A stretch of 64,000 nt of DNA from Petunia secreta (Eukaryota; Streptophyta; Magnoliopsida; Solanales; Solanaceae): positions 9,548,001 to 9,612,000 of the forward strand of contig JARKIP010000033.1 of assembly GCA_029990175.1 (NCBI GenBank), given 5' to 3'. The stretch's first letter is position 1. Every line of letters begins with the position of its first letter. The notes beneath the pieces were generated by a model. That model searched no databases. It was not told the DNA's origin and worked only from the letters and a program-made list of their open reading frames with translations. Position numbers and translations under genes: made by a program. Below are positions 1 through 11,600 of the stretch, in pieces.

Positions 1-430
1 TCTATTATTTGTTTGTTGTATCTAGTTGTATCGATAGTACTGTTGCTTGTATTTGTAGTGTATTTTACTGTATCTGATGTGTTTCATTGTGTATTTATGG
101 TATATTTAATGTGTTTCATTTTTGTATCATGTTTCATTGTATATTTTGTTGTATTAGTGTTTATATCTAAGAATGCACATCATTGTGTATGTATGGTCTA
201 TCTGATCATTCATTTTAGTATCATACTGTTGTGCACCTATATTAGGTTAGAACAATTTTGTATCTCTTTATGTCTGTAGTGTGTTTTTATGTATTTAGTG
301 CGTATGTTATGTTTCACTTTGTATCATGTTAATTTATAGTCAATGTGTGTTAACTGCGTTGGGTTTTTCATTTTAGGGTGTGTCCTTTTATATACCCCAG
401 AATGCTACGTAGAAAGAGTTCCATTTATGA
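1..430. other. TGTATC/TGTTTC-rich leader, no gene seen
   Basis: This stretch is AT-rich and crowded with the short words GTATC and GTTTC on the plus strand, roughly every 10-30 bases. A short open frame crosses it but shows no recognisable domain and looks like low-complexity translation. It lies directly upstream of the DUF1985 exon and is probably the terminal or 5' flanking part of the Mutator-like element that carries it. The true element end lies outside the window or is too decayed to see. Confidence 0.4.
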
Positions 431-454
431 ATTACCACGGATGAAGATGTCGGT

Positions 455-1021
455 TTGCATTTGAAGGATACGTTAAGTCCAATCCAGGTTGAACGGTTTA
501 AAAAGACATGTTTTTCTTATTTTTTGGAGTTACAACATTTTCCTGTTCAAAATCAATTGATTCGGGTGTTGATGGTGCGGGAGATTGAGTCTTCCAAGCC
601 TTGTACATTTGAGGTTTATGTGAATGACACATGTTTGGAGTTTGGTTTACGTGAGTTTGCACTAGTTTCTAGGTTAAAGTGCTATACTAATACTCTGAAT
701 GATCTTGATACGAGCACTCCTAATAAGTTGATGACTAGTTACTTCCCGAATGTGGAGAGAGTGCCTCATGTAGAGGTTAAGAACTTTTTTACTCAACGGA
801 AGTGGCGTGATGATGATGATATTGTCAAGAGAATAGTTTTGTACGTTATTGTTGTTTTTTTTTGGGTGATGTCTGTGTCCATTGTGCAGTATGTTCCGAG
901 GAAATATTTTTATTTGGTCGAGTCTAGTGCTTACGAGGACTATCCATGGGGTACTGTTTCTTTTAATGAATTATTTGACACTCTTCACGAGAAGCTGAAA
1001 ATTACCAATACATATTGTTGA
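455..1021 (+). pseudogene. DUF1985 exon of an Ulp1-like, transposon-borne gene
   Basis: An open frame of about 188 codons has the features of DUF1985, a plant domain found N-terminal to Ulp1-type cysteine protease domains in genes carried by Mutator-like elements. I see the LEFGLREFALVSRLKCY block (around residues 62-77) and the YPWGTVSFNELF block near residue 160, both typical of the family. A preceding in-frame start is uncertain, because the frame opens before the first codon shown and the sequence at 430-455 may be an earlier exon or 5' UTR. The next exons lie at about 1.33-3.35 kb and the protease domain at 4.1-4.9 kb on the same strand. Later exons contain frame breaks, so I treat the locus as a pseudogene. 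Domain recognition is from memory of the family. Confidence 0.7.
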
Positions 1022-1327
1022 CTGGTTGGGATGTCTTTTATGTTGCAAGTATGGTTTTATGAGTGCTAGGCAAACATTTCGTCCTCAGTAGCCACGCGTG
1101 TTAGCTGTCGAACTCCTCGTATCTTGAACTGGAAAGCGACGGGTAATCTGACATTTTATAAGATAGTTGTTAAAATTTTAGACAACCCAACCAACACGGT
1201 ATACTTTCATTCTTTACATACCTGTTTCATTCTGTACCCATTCCATTTTGATGCTTTTAAATAAATTGGTCTACGGTTATGTATGGTCCAGGTGGTTTTT
1301 AGACCTATTTAGCCGACAACTGCTGAG

Positions 1328-3370
1328 TTGGCCAGTTTGGTGTTGGTTCCGGATACGGACGTACCTGTAGCGGAGGATACACAGGTTCCTACTGAGGAGG
1401 ATGTTTATGTCGCTCATGTACAGCAGTGTCGCTTATCTGCCGCTACTTTCATATTCAGTCATTCTAGAGATGCTGGAAAGCAAGCACAGTCAAGTTTGTC
1501 GAAACCGATGCAGGAAGTTGATTATGACTCTAAGATTGAAAGTCAAGTACTGAAGTTGACAAGGTATGTTTAGTTTTTTGAAGTAGTTGAAACAGTTACA
1601 AGCATTAAGATACAGTTGTGAAAATACTTTGTACCTTGGAGTTAAAACAGATTCAATAGTCTTGAAATAGTTAGAAACATTGCGATACTATTTGAAACAT
1701 TGTGATACAAGTTTGTTACCTTGAATTTAAAGCTAACTTTACTTTGGTTTTTCTATTTTGGTTCAACTCACTACTGACCTGGACTTATTCAAGACTCATG
1801 TAAGTATCGTATTTTTATTATATTGTGTGCATATTTTTTTTTTACATTTCTTGGTTTGTAGTTTGACTTTGTTTCTTTTGAAGGTTGATAATCAGTTTAA
1901 GGATGTTAAGCAATTCTTTGGTGAGGAGCTTAGTAAAGTTGTTGATCAAATTAAGCTACTTGCGTAGCGACATGTATTGTGTATCTTTATTTTGTTGGAT
2001 ATTATATTCTGCATGTGATCTTGGCTTGATTCATTTTTTTTGGAAACAGGGTACTCGAAGCAATGAACTTCATGATTGAGGTTCACCAAAGTCACCTGCA
2101 AGCACTGCTGATACACACAAGTTCCATTCAGAAGATATTGGTGATACAGAGAAGTTCAACGCATATTGGTATGGTGATAAAAAGAATTTTAACGTAGATA
2201 CGGCAAATATTATGGTATGTATCTTGATCCACTTATCTTGATACAGATAAATATAAATAGACACAATGAGAAAATCCAAAGAAATAATACAGCTACAGTT
2301 TCTTATTTATATGAGTTTTTTTATAGCCATCTACTACTGGTGGAGTGAGAGATGTAGCAAACGACATTGAAAAATCTGTTTATGTGTTGTCTGATAAAGT
2401 TGAAACTGAGGCTGCAGTGATCACTAAAGTTGATGAATCTGTTAGTGGTGGAGTGAGTAATGTAGCTGTAGCCGACAGTGGAAAACCTGTCCTAGTGTCT
2501 GCCACAAATGAAACTAAGGTTTCTGTGACCCCTTCAGTTGCTGGTGTTAAGTTTCAATTCCCACATTTCGACCTAGGTTTGAATTTCAGCCAATACTTTT
2601 TGAAGACTCCAAAACCTGATGAAGTGCGCCTTTGCCCCTTTTTGTGAACTTTTTGTATCATTGCCGTTTCTTAACTGTATCATGTATTACACAGTGTTTC
2701 TTGACAGCTTATTTTTCGTATCCCCAGTGTTTTATAGGATTTCATTGTTTATTCATGTTTCATTTCTGCATGATTTTTTATATCAGTTTATTGGAGGTTA
2801 TTCAGTTGATGATGCTGGATTTGGTAACAAAGATACTCCCAAACTTTCTCATCCCGCTGAGTAAGCTGCGGCTGGACCTATTAAACCCCTGCTTTTGATG
2901 ATGATCCCTTTGAAAATTAGACTGACGCCCAGTTTGAGGAGATTTACCGTAGTATTGCTGCTACCAAGAATATTGGCACAACAAACAAGGTTACTGAAGA
3001 ACTTGTTGAGCATGGCACTGAAGAGCTACTTTATGCCGACGATATTGATAAGTCTTGTGAGCCGTCTGATGTTCTGCTTCTTGATAGTGACCCTGAGAAC
3101 GAGAAGGCGAGCCCACGTGAAAATACAACTACACCTTCACAGGTGTTGGTAAGATTGAGGCATCCTGGTAAATATAATGTGTCGCCTTTTCTGCATGAGT
3201 TTCCTTCTGGTGCCAACAGTAGTTATGTTTATCCAAAATCTTTGATGTTGCAAAGGCATCCTTTTAGTATTGACGTCACTGCGGATGTTGATGTAGATTT
3301 AGCAAATGAGTTTGTAGCATTTGTTGATGATCCTGTTAAGCTCAAAAGAGGAAGGTGTGTGACCTATTAA
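1328..3370 (+). pseudogene. middle exons of the DUF1985/Ulp1-like gene (low-complexity linker)
   Basis: Several short plus-strand open stretches (about 1328-1573, 1880-1967, 2345-2640, 2895-3370) are separated by AT-rich segments with splice-like ends. They encode acidic, Val/Asp/Thr-rich sequence such as the piece at 2345-2640 with repeated DKV/DESV and VADSGK motifs. This is the usual poorly conserved linker between DUF1985 and the C48 protease domain. I cannot fix exon borders by eye, and several frames are broken. No independent function should be read into these pieces. Confidence 0.4.
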
Positions 3371-3599
3371 TGCTCATTTACTGTACCATTTGTTGTATGA
3401 ACACTTTTATAATTCATGTTTGTTACTTTATATTTTTAGGATTTGTACCTACTCCAAAGAGGACAACGCACTTACGGATGAGTTTGTCTTTGGAGTCGAA
3501 AAAGTGTCGCGGATGTGGTTCTACATTCTATTGTATGGTGGTCATACTTTGAATGATTCAGTAAGTTGTACAAAATTCATCACTCCGTGTTCCTTTCTT

Positions 3600-4130
3600 T
3601 TTCTTTTCAGTGTGTGTGTGTCTTGTATCTTTAGTGTATCTTTATGTTTCTTTTAGTGTGTGTGTGTGTGTGTGTGTGTTTGTGTCTCTGTTATCTGTAA
3701 TGTATCTTTCTGTTTCTTTTTAGTATGTGTAGGTGTGTGTCTTCTATCTTTACTGTATCTTTCTGTTTCTTTTAGTGTGTGTTTCTCTATTTCTTTTATG
3801 TGTCTTTGTGTGCCTTGTGGTTGTATTGTATCTTTTAATTTCTTCCCGTGTGTTTTCGTGTGTGTGTTATATGTACTATATCTTCTTCTTTTTTAAGTGT
3901 ATATGTGTCTGATATCTATACCGTTTCATTGTTTTATATCCACTATCTCGGCCATCAACTGTATCTTTTTCTCTTCCTCATTGTGTCTGTATTGTTTCAT
4001 CCATTTTAATGAACTATATCTTTTTTCGATTCTTCACTGTATTTGTGATATTTTATCCATTTATATCATCTGTATCTTTCCTCTGTATGTGAGCTGTATC
4101 TCTGATTTATAAGATTTATTTTATGTTTTT
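3600..4130 (+). repeat. GT-rich and GTATCT/GTTTCT low-complexity intron
   Basis: A (GTGT)n tract at about 3655-3680 is followed by several hundred bases built from GTGTGTGTCT, TGTATCTTT and TTTCTTTT words. It sits between the acidic linker and the Ulp1-like exons, and ends in a pyrimidine-rich run plus TTTTTTAG at about 4130-4140. That would suit a long intron with its acceptor. Confidence 0.5.
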
Positions 4131-4140
4131 AATTTTTTAG

Positions 4141-4921
4141 CATGTGAATGTTGTATTCGACTACTTGCGTAAGCAGCCAAGTATCGACCCAAGATAGAAT
4201 TATCCTTCACTGCTACTGACTGTTTGTTTAAAACCACGATCGATATCATGTATGAGAAATATGTGAATAGTGGGAATGATGTTACCGTGTTGTCTGATGT
4301 GGATTCTGTTGCTAGCTACATTCGAGGATGCAAGATTCCTGAAAATGTGCCTTGGACAGAGGTTGATTATGTTATGATACCCATCAATATTAAAGATTTC
4401 TCATTGGATGTTGGGCGTGGTGTCGTTCAAGGATAGGTGCATTGTGACATATGATTCGATGAGTAAGGGGTGCTGGTGCTCGTCACAATGCAATTGTCGT
4501 TGCAGTTGTTGAAAAGATTGCTCTATTGTTGCCTCAGTATCTTTAACTGACAAATATTTACCAGTCGAGGCATGATATTGACATTATCACAAGCACAGCA
4601 TATGTCGATGCAAATCTAGAAGATCCATTTGGCTTTTTCTTTGTTGATGGACTTCTGCAACAGAGTTTTGGTTCACTGTATGCTTTTTTTCCCTTTATTA
4701 TTTCAGATTTTCTGAATCATATGTGTGACGTAATTACTAACAATGCGTGTTGTTATCTTTTTTATCACTGTTTTAGGGATTGTGGAGTGGTCATTTTGGC
4801 ATATGCGAAGTACTTTATTGGTTGCCATGATATCACAATTGTTTATGAGTTTGATATTGGTCTTTACGTGCACGTCTTGGAACTCTTCTTTGGGACTATA
4901 GGAAAAGGAAGATTGATTTAG
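4141..4921 (+). pseudogene. Ulp1/C48 cysteine protease domain, frameshifted
   Basis: This is the C-terminal protease-like domain of the transposon-borne gene. Ulp1-family enzymes cleave SUMO from proteins; the function of MULE-borne copies is not known. The catalytic elements are spread over frames. WTEVDYVMIPINIKD (about 4351-4395) is followed, after a +1 shift, by SHWMLGVVSFKDR with the catalytic His, then TYDSM with the catalytic Asp. A second exon after an apparent intron (about 4680-4775, ending TTTTAG) begins DCGVVILAYAKYF with the catalytic Cys. The upstream FVDGLLQQSFGSL block fits the family. The frameshift near 4395 and stops at about 4434 make the present copy non-functional as written. 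Only about 1 kb separates it from the oppositely oriented MULE transposase. Confidence 0.7.
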
Positions 4922-4999
4922 ATGCAGTCAGTACATTTGAAAAACCAGGCCGGCTTACTAAGATAAAGGGCGCTATAAAGCGCCGGTTACAAGTTCCCA

Positions 5000-5700
5000 A
5001 GAATTAGGGGTTGTGTTTTTATTGTCCGTGGATGTTTCAGTGTTTATGTTTCCAGCACCGGATGTTTTGACAATGTAGTCGTTTTATGTTTTTTTCCTAT
5101 TTGTATGCTAATATTTATGTTTCTAGTACCGAATGTTGTTTGTTATGGTCAACGTTTGTGCAATGATAGTTTCATAACATTTTAGCTTATAGCATATGAG
5201 TTTTGTCTTGTTCCTTTTTCTACTGAGAATCAGTTTGATAAAATCATGAAACAATTTGATACATGCACTTAAATTGACAAAGAAACAGCTAAAACTATTT
5301 TGATACAATCATCAAACATTTTTTAAACAATCCTGAAATACTTTGAAACAGACAGCTACAATGAGAAAGAAACAGTTAAAAATAGTTTGATAAAATCATG
5401 AAACACTTTGATAGATGGAGTTACATTAATAAATAAACAGTAAGAAATAGTTAAATACAATAATGAAACAATTAGATACAGTTATGAAATAGTTTGGTAC
5501 ACAACCATGGATGTTAAGTTGATTTGGAAATACGTAGCTGATACGTGCATGAGAAACATATTCTTTTAACAAGAGATATGTAGCATCTACAGAAATGCTA
5601 GACATCAGAACACAATATAAGAAACACAGTTTATTGTGTCTTCATCAATACTACTTTGGCTATTTTTATGAGAAAAATATAGGAAATCCCACTGTATAGA
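5000..5700. other. spacer between convergent Ulp1-like and transposase genes
   Basis: No coding sequence seen. The segment is AT-rich. From about 5300 to 5500 it is full of GATAC and GAAAC words, the reverse complements of the GTATC/GTTTC words that fill the plus-strand introns upstream. The word orientation therefore flips roughly where gene orientation flips. Confidence 0.4.
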
Positions 5701-5706
5701 AGAATT

Positions 5707-6870
5707 CTAAGAATTTGTTTTATTTGGCCTTCGGAGGATGTGTACACATCTTCCTATTGTATCCTTCAGCCCACAATTTTCACACGTAATCTTTGTCCTT
5801 TTTGCATATACTTCCCATTGTTGTTTGTTTCTATATGTTTTTTGCCCTCTCGGTGCCCGTCTTGCAATTGGTGGTAGTAGTTCAATTTCTGAAATATAGG
5901 CTGGAATTTCCCATCCGCTTTCATCCGGGATCGAGTTAACAGGGACCTTGTATGTCTTTATTAGGGATTTTGTTGTGTAATAGATACAGCTGTAGTTTTC
6001 TTCCTCAAGGCCTTTCCTCTTTAGAATAGCAAAAGCATGCACACAGGGCAATTCTTCCATTTGAAATCTTCCACAACAACATGTCTGCTATTTCGGGTCA
6101 AATTTGATTCTTGTCACCATCATAGAGAGTGGCATGTTGTCCTGTTGAATGTATCTGAAATACAAGGATGATACATGCTTGAAACAGTAAGATATAAGGA
6201 AGATACAGGATGAAACAACAGAGATACATGGGAATGAAACAATGTCTATATTACCTTCAGATGCATAGCTACGTCTCTATACCCATCCAGTATCTTGTTG
6301 TACTTGTATCCAAGAGGTGTGAATGTCTCATGTGCATTCTGCCTATTATCATCACTCCAAGTCCCAACCACTGAGCGCATGTACTCCATAAATGCGACTA
6401 CGGGCATATCATGCGCATCCTTATTCACAGCATTCAAGGATTCCACAATGTTTGATGTCATTGTAACTTCACCGTTGAATGCGCCCTTGACCACTTATGG
6501 TACCCGACGTTTACCAATTATTCTTTGATCCATTTATCCATTTTTCCACCTTTTTCATGTATGTATCAAACTCCTGTATGGTGTATTCCAACTGAAGAAC
6601 GTCTCATGGAGCTTCTCTTCATATTTCATGAACTTAGTCTTTGGGTTGGTCCACAAGTGCCACATGCATGTGGGACATGAGGATATCCGATCGAAGTAGC
6701 CTTGATTATGCTTTCATTACGGTGCGAGTCAACGCACGTGTTTTTCCTCTCACCATAAGAATCTCTGAACCTCTTGAAGAACCACTGCCATGAGGCATCA
6801 TTCTCTGAATCGACAATTACGTACGCAAGTGGCAGTATGCTCCCTTGAAATAAATCATCAAAGAATATGT
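5707..6870 (-). pseudogene. Mutator-like (MULE) transposase, 3' two-thirds, decayed
   Basis: Three minus-strand blocks belong to one MULE transposase. Block 1 (about 6845-6630) has LPLAYVIVDSENDASWQWFF followed by a CVDSHRNESI-type stretch, the second-Asp and Cys/His part of the MULE catalytic region. Block 2 (6494-6246) has MTSNIVESLNAVNK, a hallmark after the catalytic core. Block 3 (about 6110-5707) carries a SWIM zinc finger (CCC...FQMEELPCVHA). A stop just upstream of the SWIM core and gaps between blocks show decay. The N-terminal part with the first catalytic Asp is missing: homology stops near 6845, where sequence that looks like the 3' UTR of a Tat retrotransposon begins. The gene is tail-to-tail with the Ulp1-like gene, an arrangement known for Ulp1-carrying plant MULEs. 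Confidence 0.75.
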
Positions 6871-6887
6871 AGATTTCGAGAAACAGT

Positions 6888-7435
6888 TTCAATTTTCAAC
6901 TCAAAGCCCGCCCGAGCGGCAATTTCAAGCTTTCAAAAAAGGCTCACCTACACAATGAGCAACAGTTTCAAAGTCAAAGCCCATCCAAGCGGCATTTCAA
7001 GTTTTCAAATAGGACTCACCTACATAATGAGTGGAGTTATAAGTTTCAAGTCAAAGCCCACCCGAGCTACCAATTCAAGTTTCAAATAGGACTCACCTAT
7101 ACAACGAGCAGCAGTTTTGAACTTTCAAGCCAAAGCCCGCCCAAGCAAAAATTTCAAGTTTTCAAATATGACTCACCTACACAATAAGCAGCAGTTTCAA
7201 CTTTAGATCCAAAGCTCGCCCGAGATGCAATTTCAAGTTTTCAAATAAGACTCACCTACAAAATGAGTAGCAGTTTTAACTTTCAAGTCAAAGCCTGCCC
7301 GAGCAGCAGTTTCAAGTTTTCAAATAGGACTCACCTACAGAGCAGTTTCAATTTTCAAGTCAAAGCTCGCCCGAGTAGCAATTTCAAGTTTTCAAATAGG
7401 ACTCACCTAAATAATGAGTCTGTTTATTCTTTTAA
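6888..7435 (+). repeat. 78-bp tandem repeat, about 7 copies
   Basis: Seven imperfect head-to-tail units of about 72-80 bp share the blocks TTCAAGTCAAAGCCCGCCCGAG, then TTTCAAGTTTTCAAATAGGACTCACCTACA. Short open frames through the array are by-products of the repeat. Tandem repeats just upstream of the polypurine tract are a known habit of Tat/Ogre-lineage elements (hypervariable 3' UTR), and a PPT and LTR follow downstream. I therefore assign the array to a truncated Tat element rather than to the adjoining MULE. Confidence 0.7.
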
Positions 7436-7855
7436 GTCGATACACACTTGGATAATGGGAGCCTGGTTTCATATTTGAGATGCGGCCATCCAATTGAAGA
7501 AGTGACCAATCCATCACCTTAGAAAGCATGAAGACTTACTCTAGAAATTGTAATTTTGCATTTCAATGTTGTATTTCATCTTTTTATAAAGCAATGACCA
7601 CTAGCCAGCAACCAGCAACTAGCAATAAGTAATCAGCAATGACAACTCTTTGTGTGTCTAGAAGTATCTCGAGTCAGTCCTAGTTTGTCTAGAATTGTCT
7701 AGTTTTAGTCTTAGTGAGTCTAGAAGAGTCTAGCGTCTGTCTGAATGCGGTAGTCCCAGCTAGCGCACGTGAGGAACTACACTGACCTGATTCCTTAGTT
7801 TGAGGATATGTAGGTAGCCTTGTAGTCAGAGTACGGTCACCATTTTGAAAAGTGC
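7436..7855 (+). other. Tat-type 3' untranslated region with conserved motif
   Basis: This is non-coding sequence between the tandem array and the PPT. At 7774-7815 it holds GAACTAC, CTGATTC and GGATATGTAGG, spaced as in two other sites in this window (33843-33883 and 37864-37909), both in a Tat/Ogre-type element. A short run of CAGCAA/CTAGCAA repeats lies at 7600-7640, and TCTAGAAT/GTCTAG repeats at 7660-7735. Confidence 0.5.
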
Positions 7856-8640
7856 ACTTTTGGCTAGAACTGAAAAGCCAAAATTAGCAAACTGTAGCTT
7901 AAAGGCTGGTTTGACCAGCTTTTAAGCCAATTCCAAACACCCTCTGTATCTAATTATTTATGCACCCTTTCAGGTTGTTTCAGCATCGTATCTAAATATT
8001 TCTGCACCGTTTGAGGTTGTTTCAGCACTGTATCTAACTGTATCTACGTTGTTTCAAGTTGTTTCAGCACTGTTTCAGGTTGTTTCAACGTTGTTACTCA
8101 CTGTTTCTCACTGTTCACCTTTTTTGCATTGTTTCATATTATTTTTTATATTTTGTTTCAAACTTTAGCTGTTTCAGACTGTTACATCATTGTATCTGCA
8201 CTATTTTTGTTCCGTATCTAACTGTATCTCAGCATATCTGTGCTATTTCAAACCATTTCAGTAAAGTTTCAACGCCGTTTCAACACTGTTTCAATATTGT
8301 TCAAGCTGTTCCAGACTATTTATATTTGAAGAACTGTCGGAAAAATTAGATAAAATCACTGTTAACAAACTTAGAGTGAAAAGTTTATGTTGAACCAAGG
8401 GACAGGGCTTATCTCAAATCATTTGCAGATCAGCCCTAAACAGAAAAAGAAAACTTGTACAGAACCAAATTTTAAGGTCAAAACATACCTTCCTTCTTCT
8501 ACCAGTTCATTCGAGCAACACTTTGCTAAGTGCTAATCCTAAGCTGCTGAAGCCATACATCTGGCCAGTGACGGACAATGTCTACAATAGACCATAGGGT
8601 GAAGTTCATTCTGTACCATTTTGTATTTCTCTCTTCAAAA
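7856..8640. mobile_element. composite insertion in the Tat 3' UTR: MITE-like end plus GTATC/GTTTC-rich DNA
   Basis: Tat sequence before 7855 (CGGTCACCATTTTGAAAAG) appears to resume at about 8630 (TCTCAAACAAAGAGGGGCAGC), so the material between looks inserted. Its first 90 bases resemble a Solanaceae hAT-type MITE end read on the minus strand (GGGTGTTTGGAATTGGCTTAA followed by AAGCTGGTCAAACCAGC). The middle (7945-8330) is dense in TGTTTCA and GTATCTAACTG words like those of the MULE at 1-5 kb. I found no convincing terminal inverted repeats. A weak AAAAGT match occurs at both edges. 8340-8640 holds no recognisable gene. Confidence 0.35.
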
Positions 8641-8657
8641 GTCGTATTCATGTTCTC

Positions 8658-8674
8658 AAACAAAGAGGGGCAGC
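8658..8674 (+). other. polypurine tract (PPT) of Tat element A
   Basis: AAACAAAGAGGGGCAGC lies immediately before an LTR that begins TGTAATCACC. The same GAGGGGCAGC core precedes the 3' LTR of the Ogre-like element at 38060. The PPT primes plus-strand DNA synthesis. Confidence 0.7.
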
Positions 8675-11600
8675 TGTAATCACCTAATTTTGGAACATAA
8701 TTTCAAAATTTTGGTCAACTAAGCCATGCTAATTTCCTAGGATGCTTGCCTAAGTTTCTTAGATATTTTCTCAGTTATAGTTAATTAATTTGTAGAAAAA
8801 AATACCGAAAATGGTCCAAAGATAAGTTTTATGTTTAATTATCTAATTGTTAGTTTTGATTGCATGAGTAGTAGAATTTTATGTATAATTTTGTTTTATC
8901 TAATTAGCTAGTTAATAAAGGAAGTGTTTAAGTTGTGGATATGGGGTTAATTGTTAATGTCATTGGGCCATCAATTTAATAATAGAACGGAAAGAAAAGT
9001 TGAAGCCCAAATACCTGACCTAGTTGGCCCAATACTCTGACCCGGCCTACTCCTACTATATATAAACTCCCAAACCCTTATTTCCTTATTACACCCTTTA
9101 GCTTCCCAGCGGGCAAAGCCCTTGCCATTTTTCTCCAGCCCACCGAAAAACATTCAGGCACCACTAGTCCACCACAGTAGCCGCTTCTCCACCTACCGGT
9201 CACCTCCTCTAGTCGTTGGAAAATACACAACAATACATGCTTGGAGTTCTTTTCACCTCCTCTTTCCATTTCTACTATTATTTTCTCCAAATTCCTAGCT
9301 TAAAGTCGTAGATTGGAGTTTCAGTGGAGGCCTTTCCTATTTTTCCTCTTTCTTTCTATTCTTTTCTCGCCGTAAAGGCATGGCCTTGAACTTTTTTAGA
9401 CGGGATTTGGCTTTGGCACGAGCCCGTGTGGGTGTGGTTCAAAGATGTACTTGGCGACGTTGATAGGAAGCTGCGAAGCTCAAGGCAGCAGCATCATGGC
9501 TGAGATGAGGCATTCAACATTGTGTCGTTGGAAATGGAGCAGCGACGTTGGCTTCTAGACTAGTTTGTAGCATTTTTTGGTCTAACGGGTTAGCAAGGAA
9601 CTCCACTTTCCCCTTTTCCTTTTCTGTACTTAGTGTTAATACATGTTTAGCCTTAGCAAAACTAGTGATAGTTTAGTATTAAACTTGTGAAATGAAATGT
9701 GTAAGTTCATTGTTTGAGATAAAACGAAATGGCTATGCTAATATCATGAGCTTTATTGTTAATTGCAATCATGTGTATGTATGCAAGTCGCAAGATTAAT
9801 GGTATGAGCATGATAGTCTGACACTTACTCTGTAAGTCTTCTAGTCCGATTAAGTGTCGAGCTTTTGGTAAGTTTGAAACCTATTTGATGTTCTGGGTGG
9901 TGTTAAGGTATAGCAGGTTGTATGTATGTTAAAATCCATGTGAGCGAAAGTATGAAATCTATCCAGTCATGGTTCCAGTGTGAATTTTGTAGCTTTGTGG
10001 TGTCCCTCATATTGATAACGTGTAAATTTTCATGGTTTTAGCGACTAAAATATGTCTATATGTGTGATTGTGTGAATTGGGCGTGAGAGTTGTTTAGTTT
10101 ATCCAAATACTAATTATGCAAGTCATCGAGTACAGCTTTGTGTTTGGTTTAGTTGTGTCATGATCTGGTTTGAAGTTGTCTAGTTCAAAGCATGATTTAG
10201 TTTTGTTCTTTTGGTCAGTTTGGTTCAAGCATTGGTTTGCTCTATTATCTTAACTTGTTTAAATTAGAGCTTGGTGTTTCATAGTGTGGTTTAGTCTGTT
10301 CTAGTTTGGTTTATTTAGTCATAGGAGTTTACTTAAATCATGAAACTGGATGATTGTAAGTGAGGTTCTGATTTGTTGTTTAACTTCTGTTTGGTCTTAG
10401 TTAGACGTTGTCTGGAGTTAGTTTAGCTCTTTAGGAGTTAGCATTTGGACATGTTAGATAGAATTAGAATCTAGTAGCCTTTTTGGTTTGGTTTCAGGTT
10501 AGTTTGGGCTGATTTAGTTTGTTTAGTTGGTACTAGACCTTTTAGTTAGTATAATGAGTGTTGGGATGTCCTTTCAAAGGACACAACATGTATTTTTCAA
10601 CTTTTGGGACGGAGGGTTGAAAAGAAGTCCTAGAGCTGTTGTACTTTTATGAAAATAGGACTAAACACTCAAATGTAGGGGTGTGGGCTTGTACTTTTAT
10701 ACAAGTCTACACTCCACCTTTTGGCCCCACTTTCTACCAAAAATAGAGGCTTTAACCCCTCAATTTAACACACAAACAATCTACTGAAAAATCAGAGAGA
10801 AATAACATTGAATGCTTGAGAGAAAATAGAAAGAATGAGGTTGAGTGTGAAGGAAAAAGATTTAGAACCAAATGACATTATATCAAGGGTCTTTCCGGGT
10901 ATAAATCTTCAAGTTTTGAAGGTTAAATAGAGTTTTTAAGGGGCTGTTTAGTGGCTGTTCGGATGCTGTTTTTGTTGTGTACGTGTCTCAGTTTTATCTG
11001 TTTGGATCGACTTTACTGAGCTTTAAGGTTTCGTTTACTAGGTAACCCTTTGAACCTTGTATGTATCAAGCATTTTGACCACGAAAAGAAGTGAAATCAG
11101 CATGCTAAGAGCTTAAAATCTTTATGTATATGTGTGATTTGTAACAAATATGTTATTATGGAAGTACAAAATGCTAAGACATTGTTTGCATAGTTTTCTT
11201 TACTATTATAGTTTATTCATGTATTTGAGCAAGTGTATGTATGAAGGAGGTGAAATAGTTAGCAAAAGTTAAACATTTCAGCATGTCTAGACATATTTTT
11301 TTTCCAGTAAATAAATGTTTAAAATCTATATTGTTTCACAAAACTGGTCATATTTGTAATTTTATGGGCTCTGAAAAGATCTGGATAACTCTGAAAGAAT
11401 TGGTTAAAATAAGACCATAAGTGCAAAGTACATAAAAATTGATGAGCTGTAACATGTAGGCATATGGTTAGGACGTTGTTTTTATATGGCCGCACTTTAA
11501 TTTTTTGTGAAAAGCAGCTGCTATTTGGACAAAAAACATAAAGTCATCATTTACTGAAAAACTACCTTCAAAGATGCCCATTAAGGTAAAAGAGATCAGC

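Noticed and set aside
8340..8640. Exon-like minus-strand stretch near 8470-8620
   Set aside because: A short frame can be read, but it has a stop, no recognisable domain and no convincing splice context.
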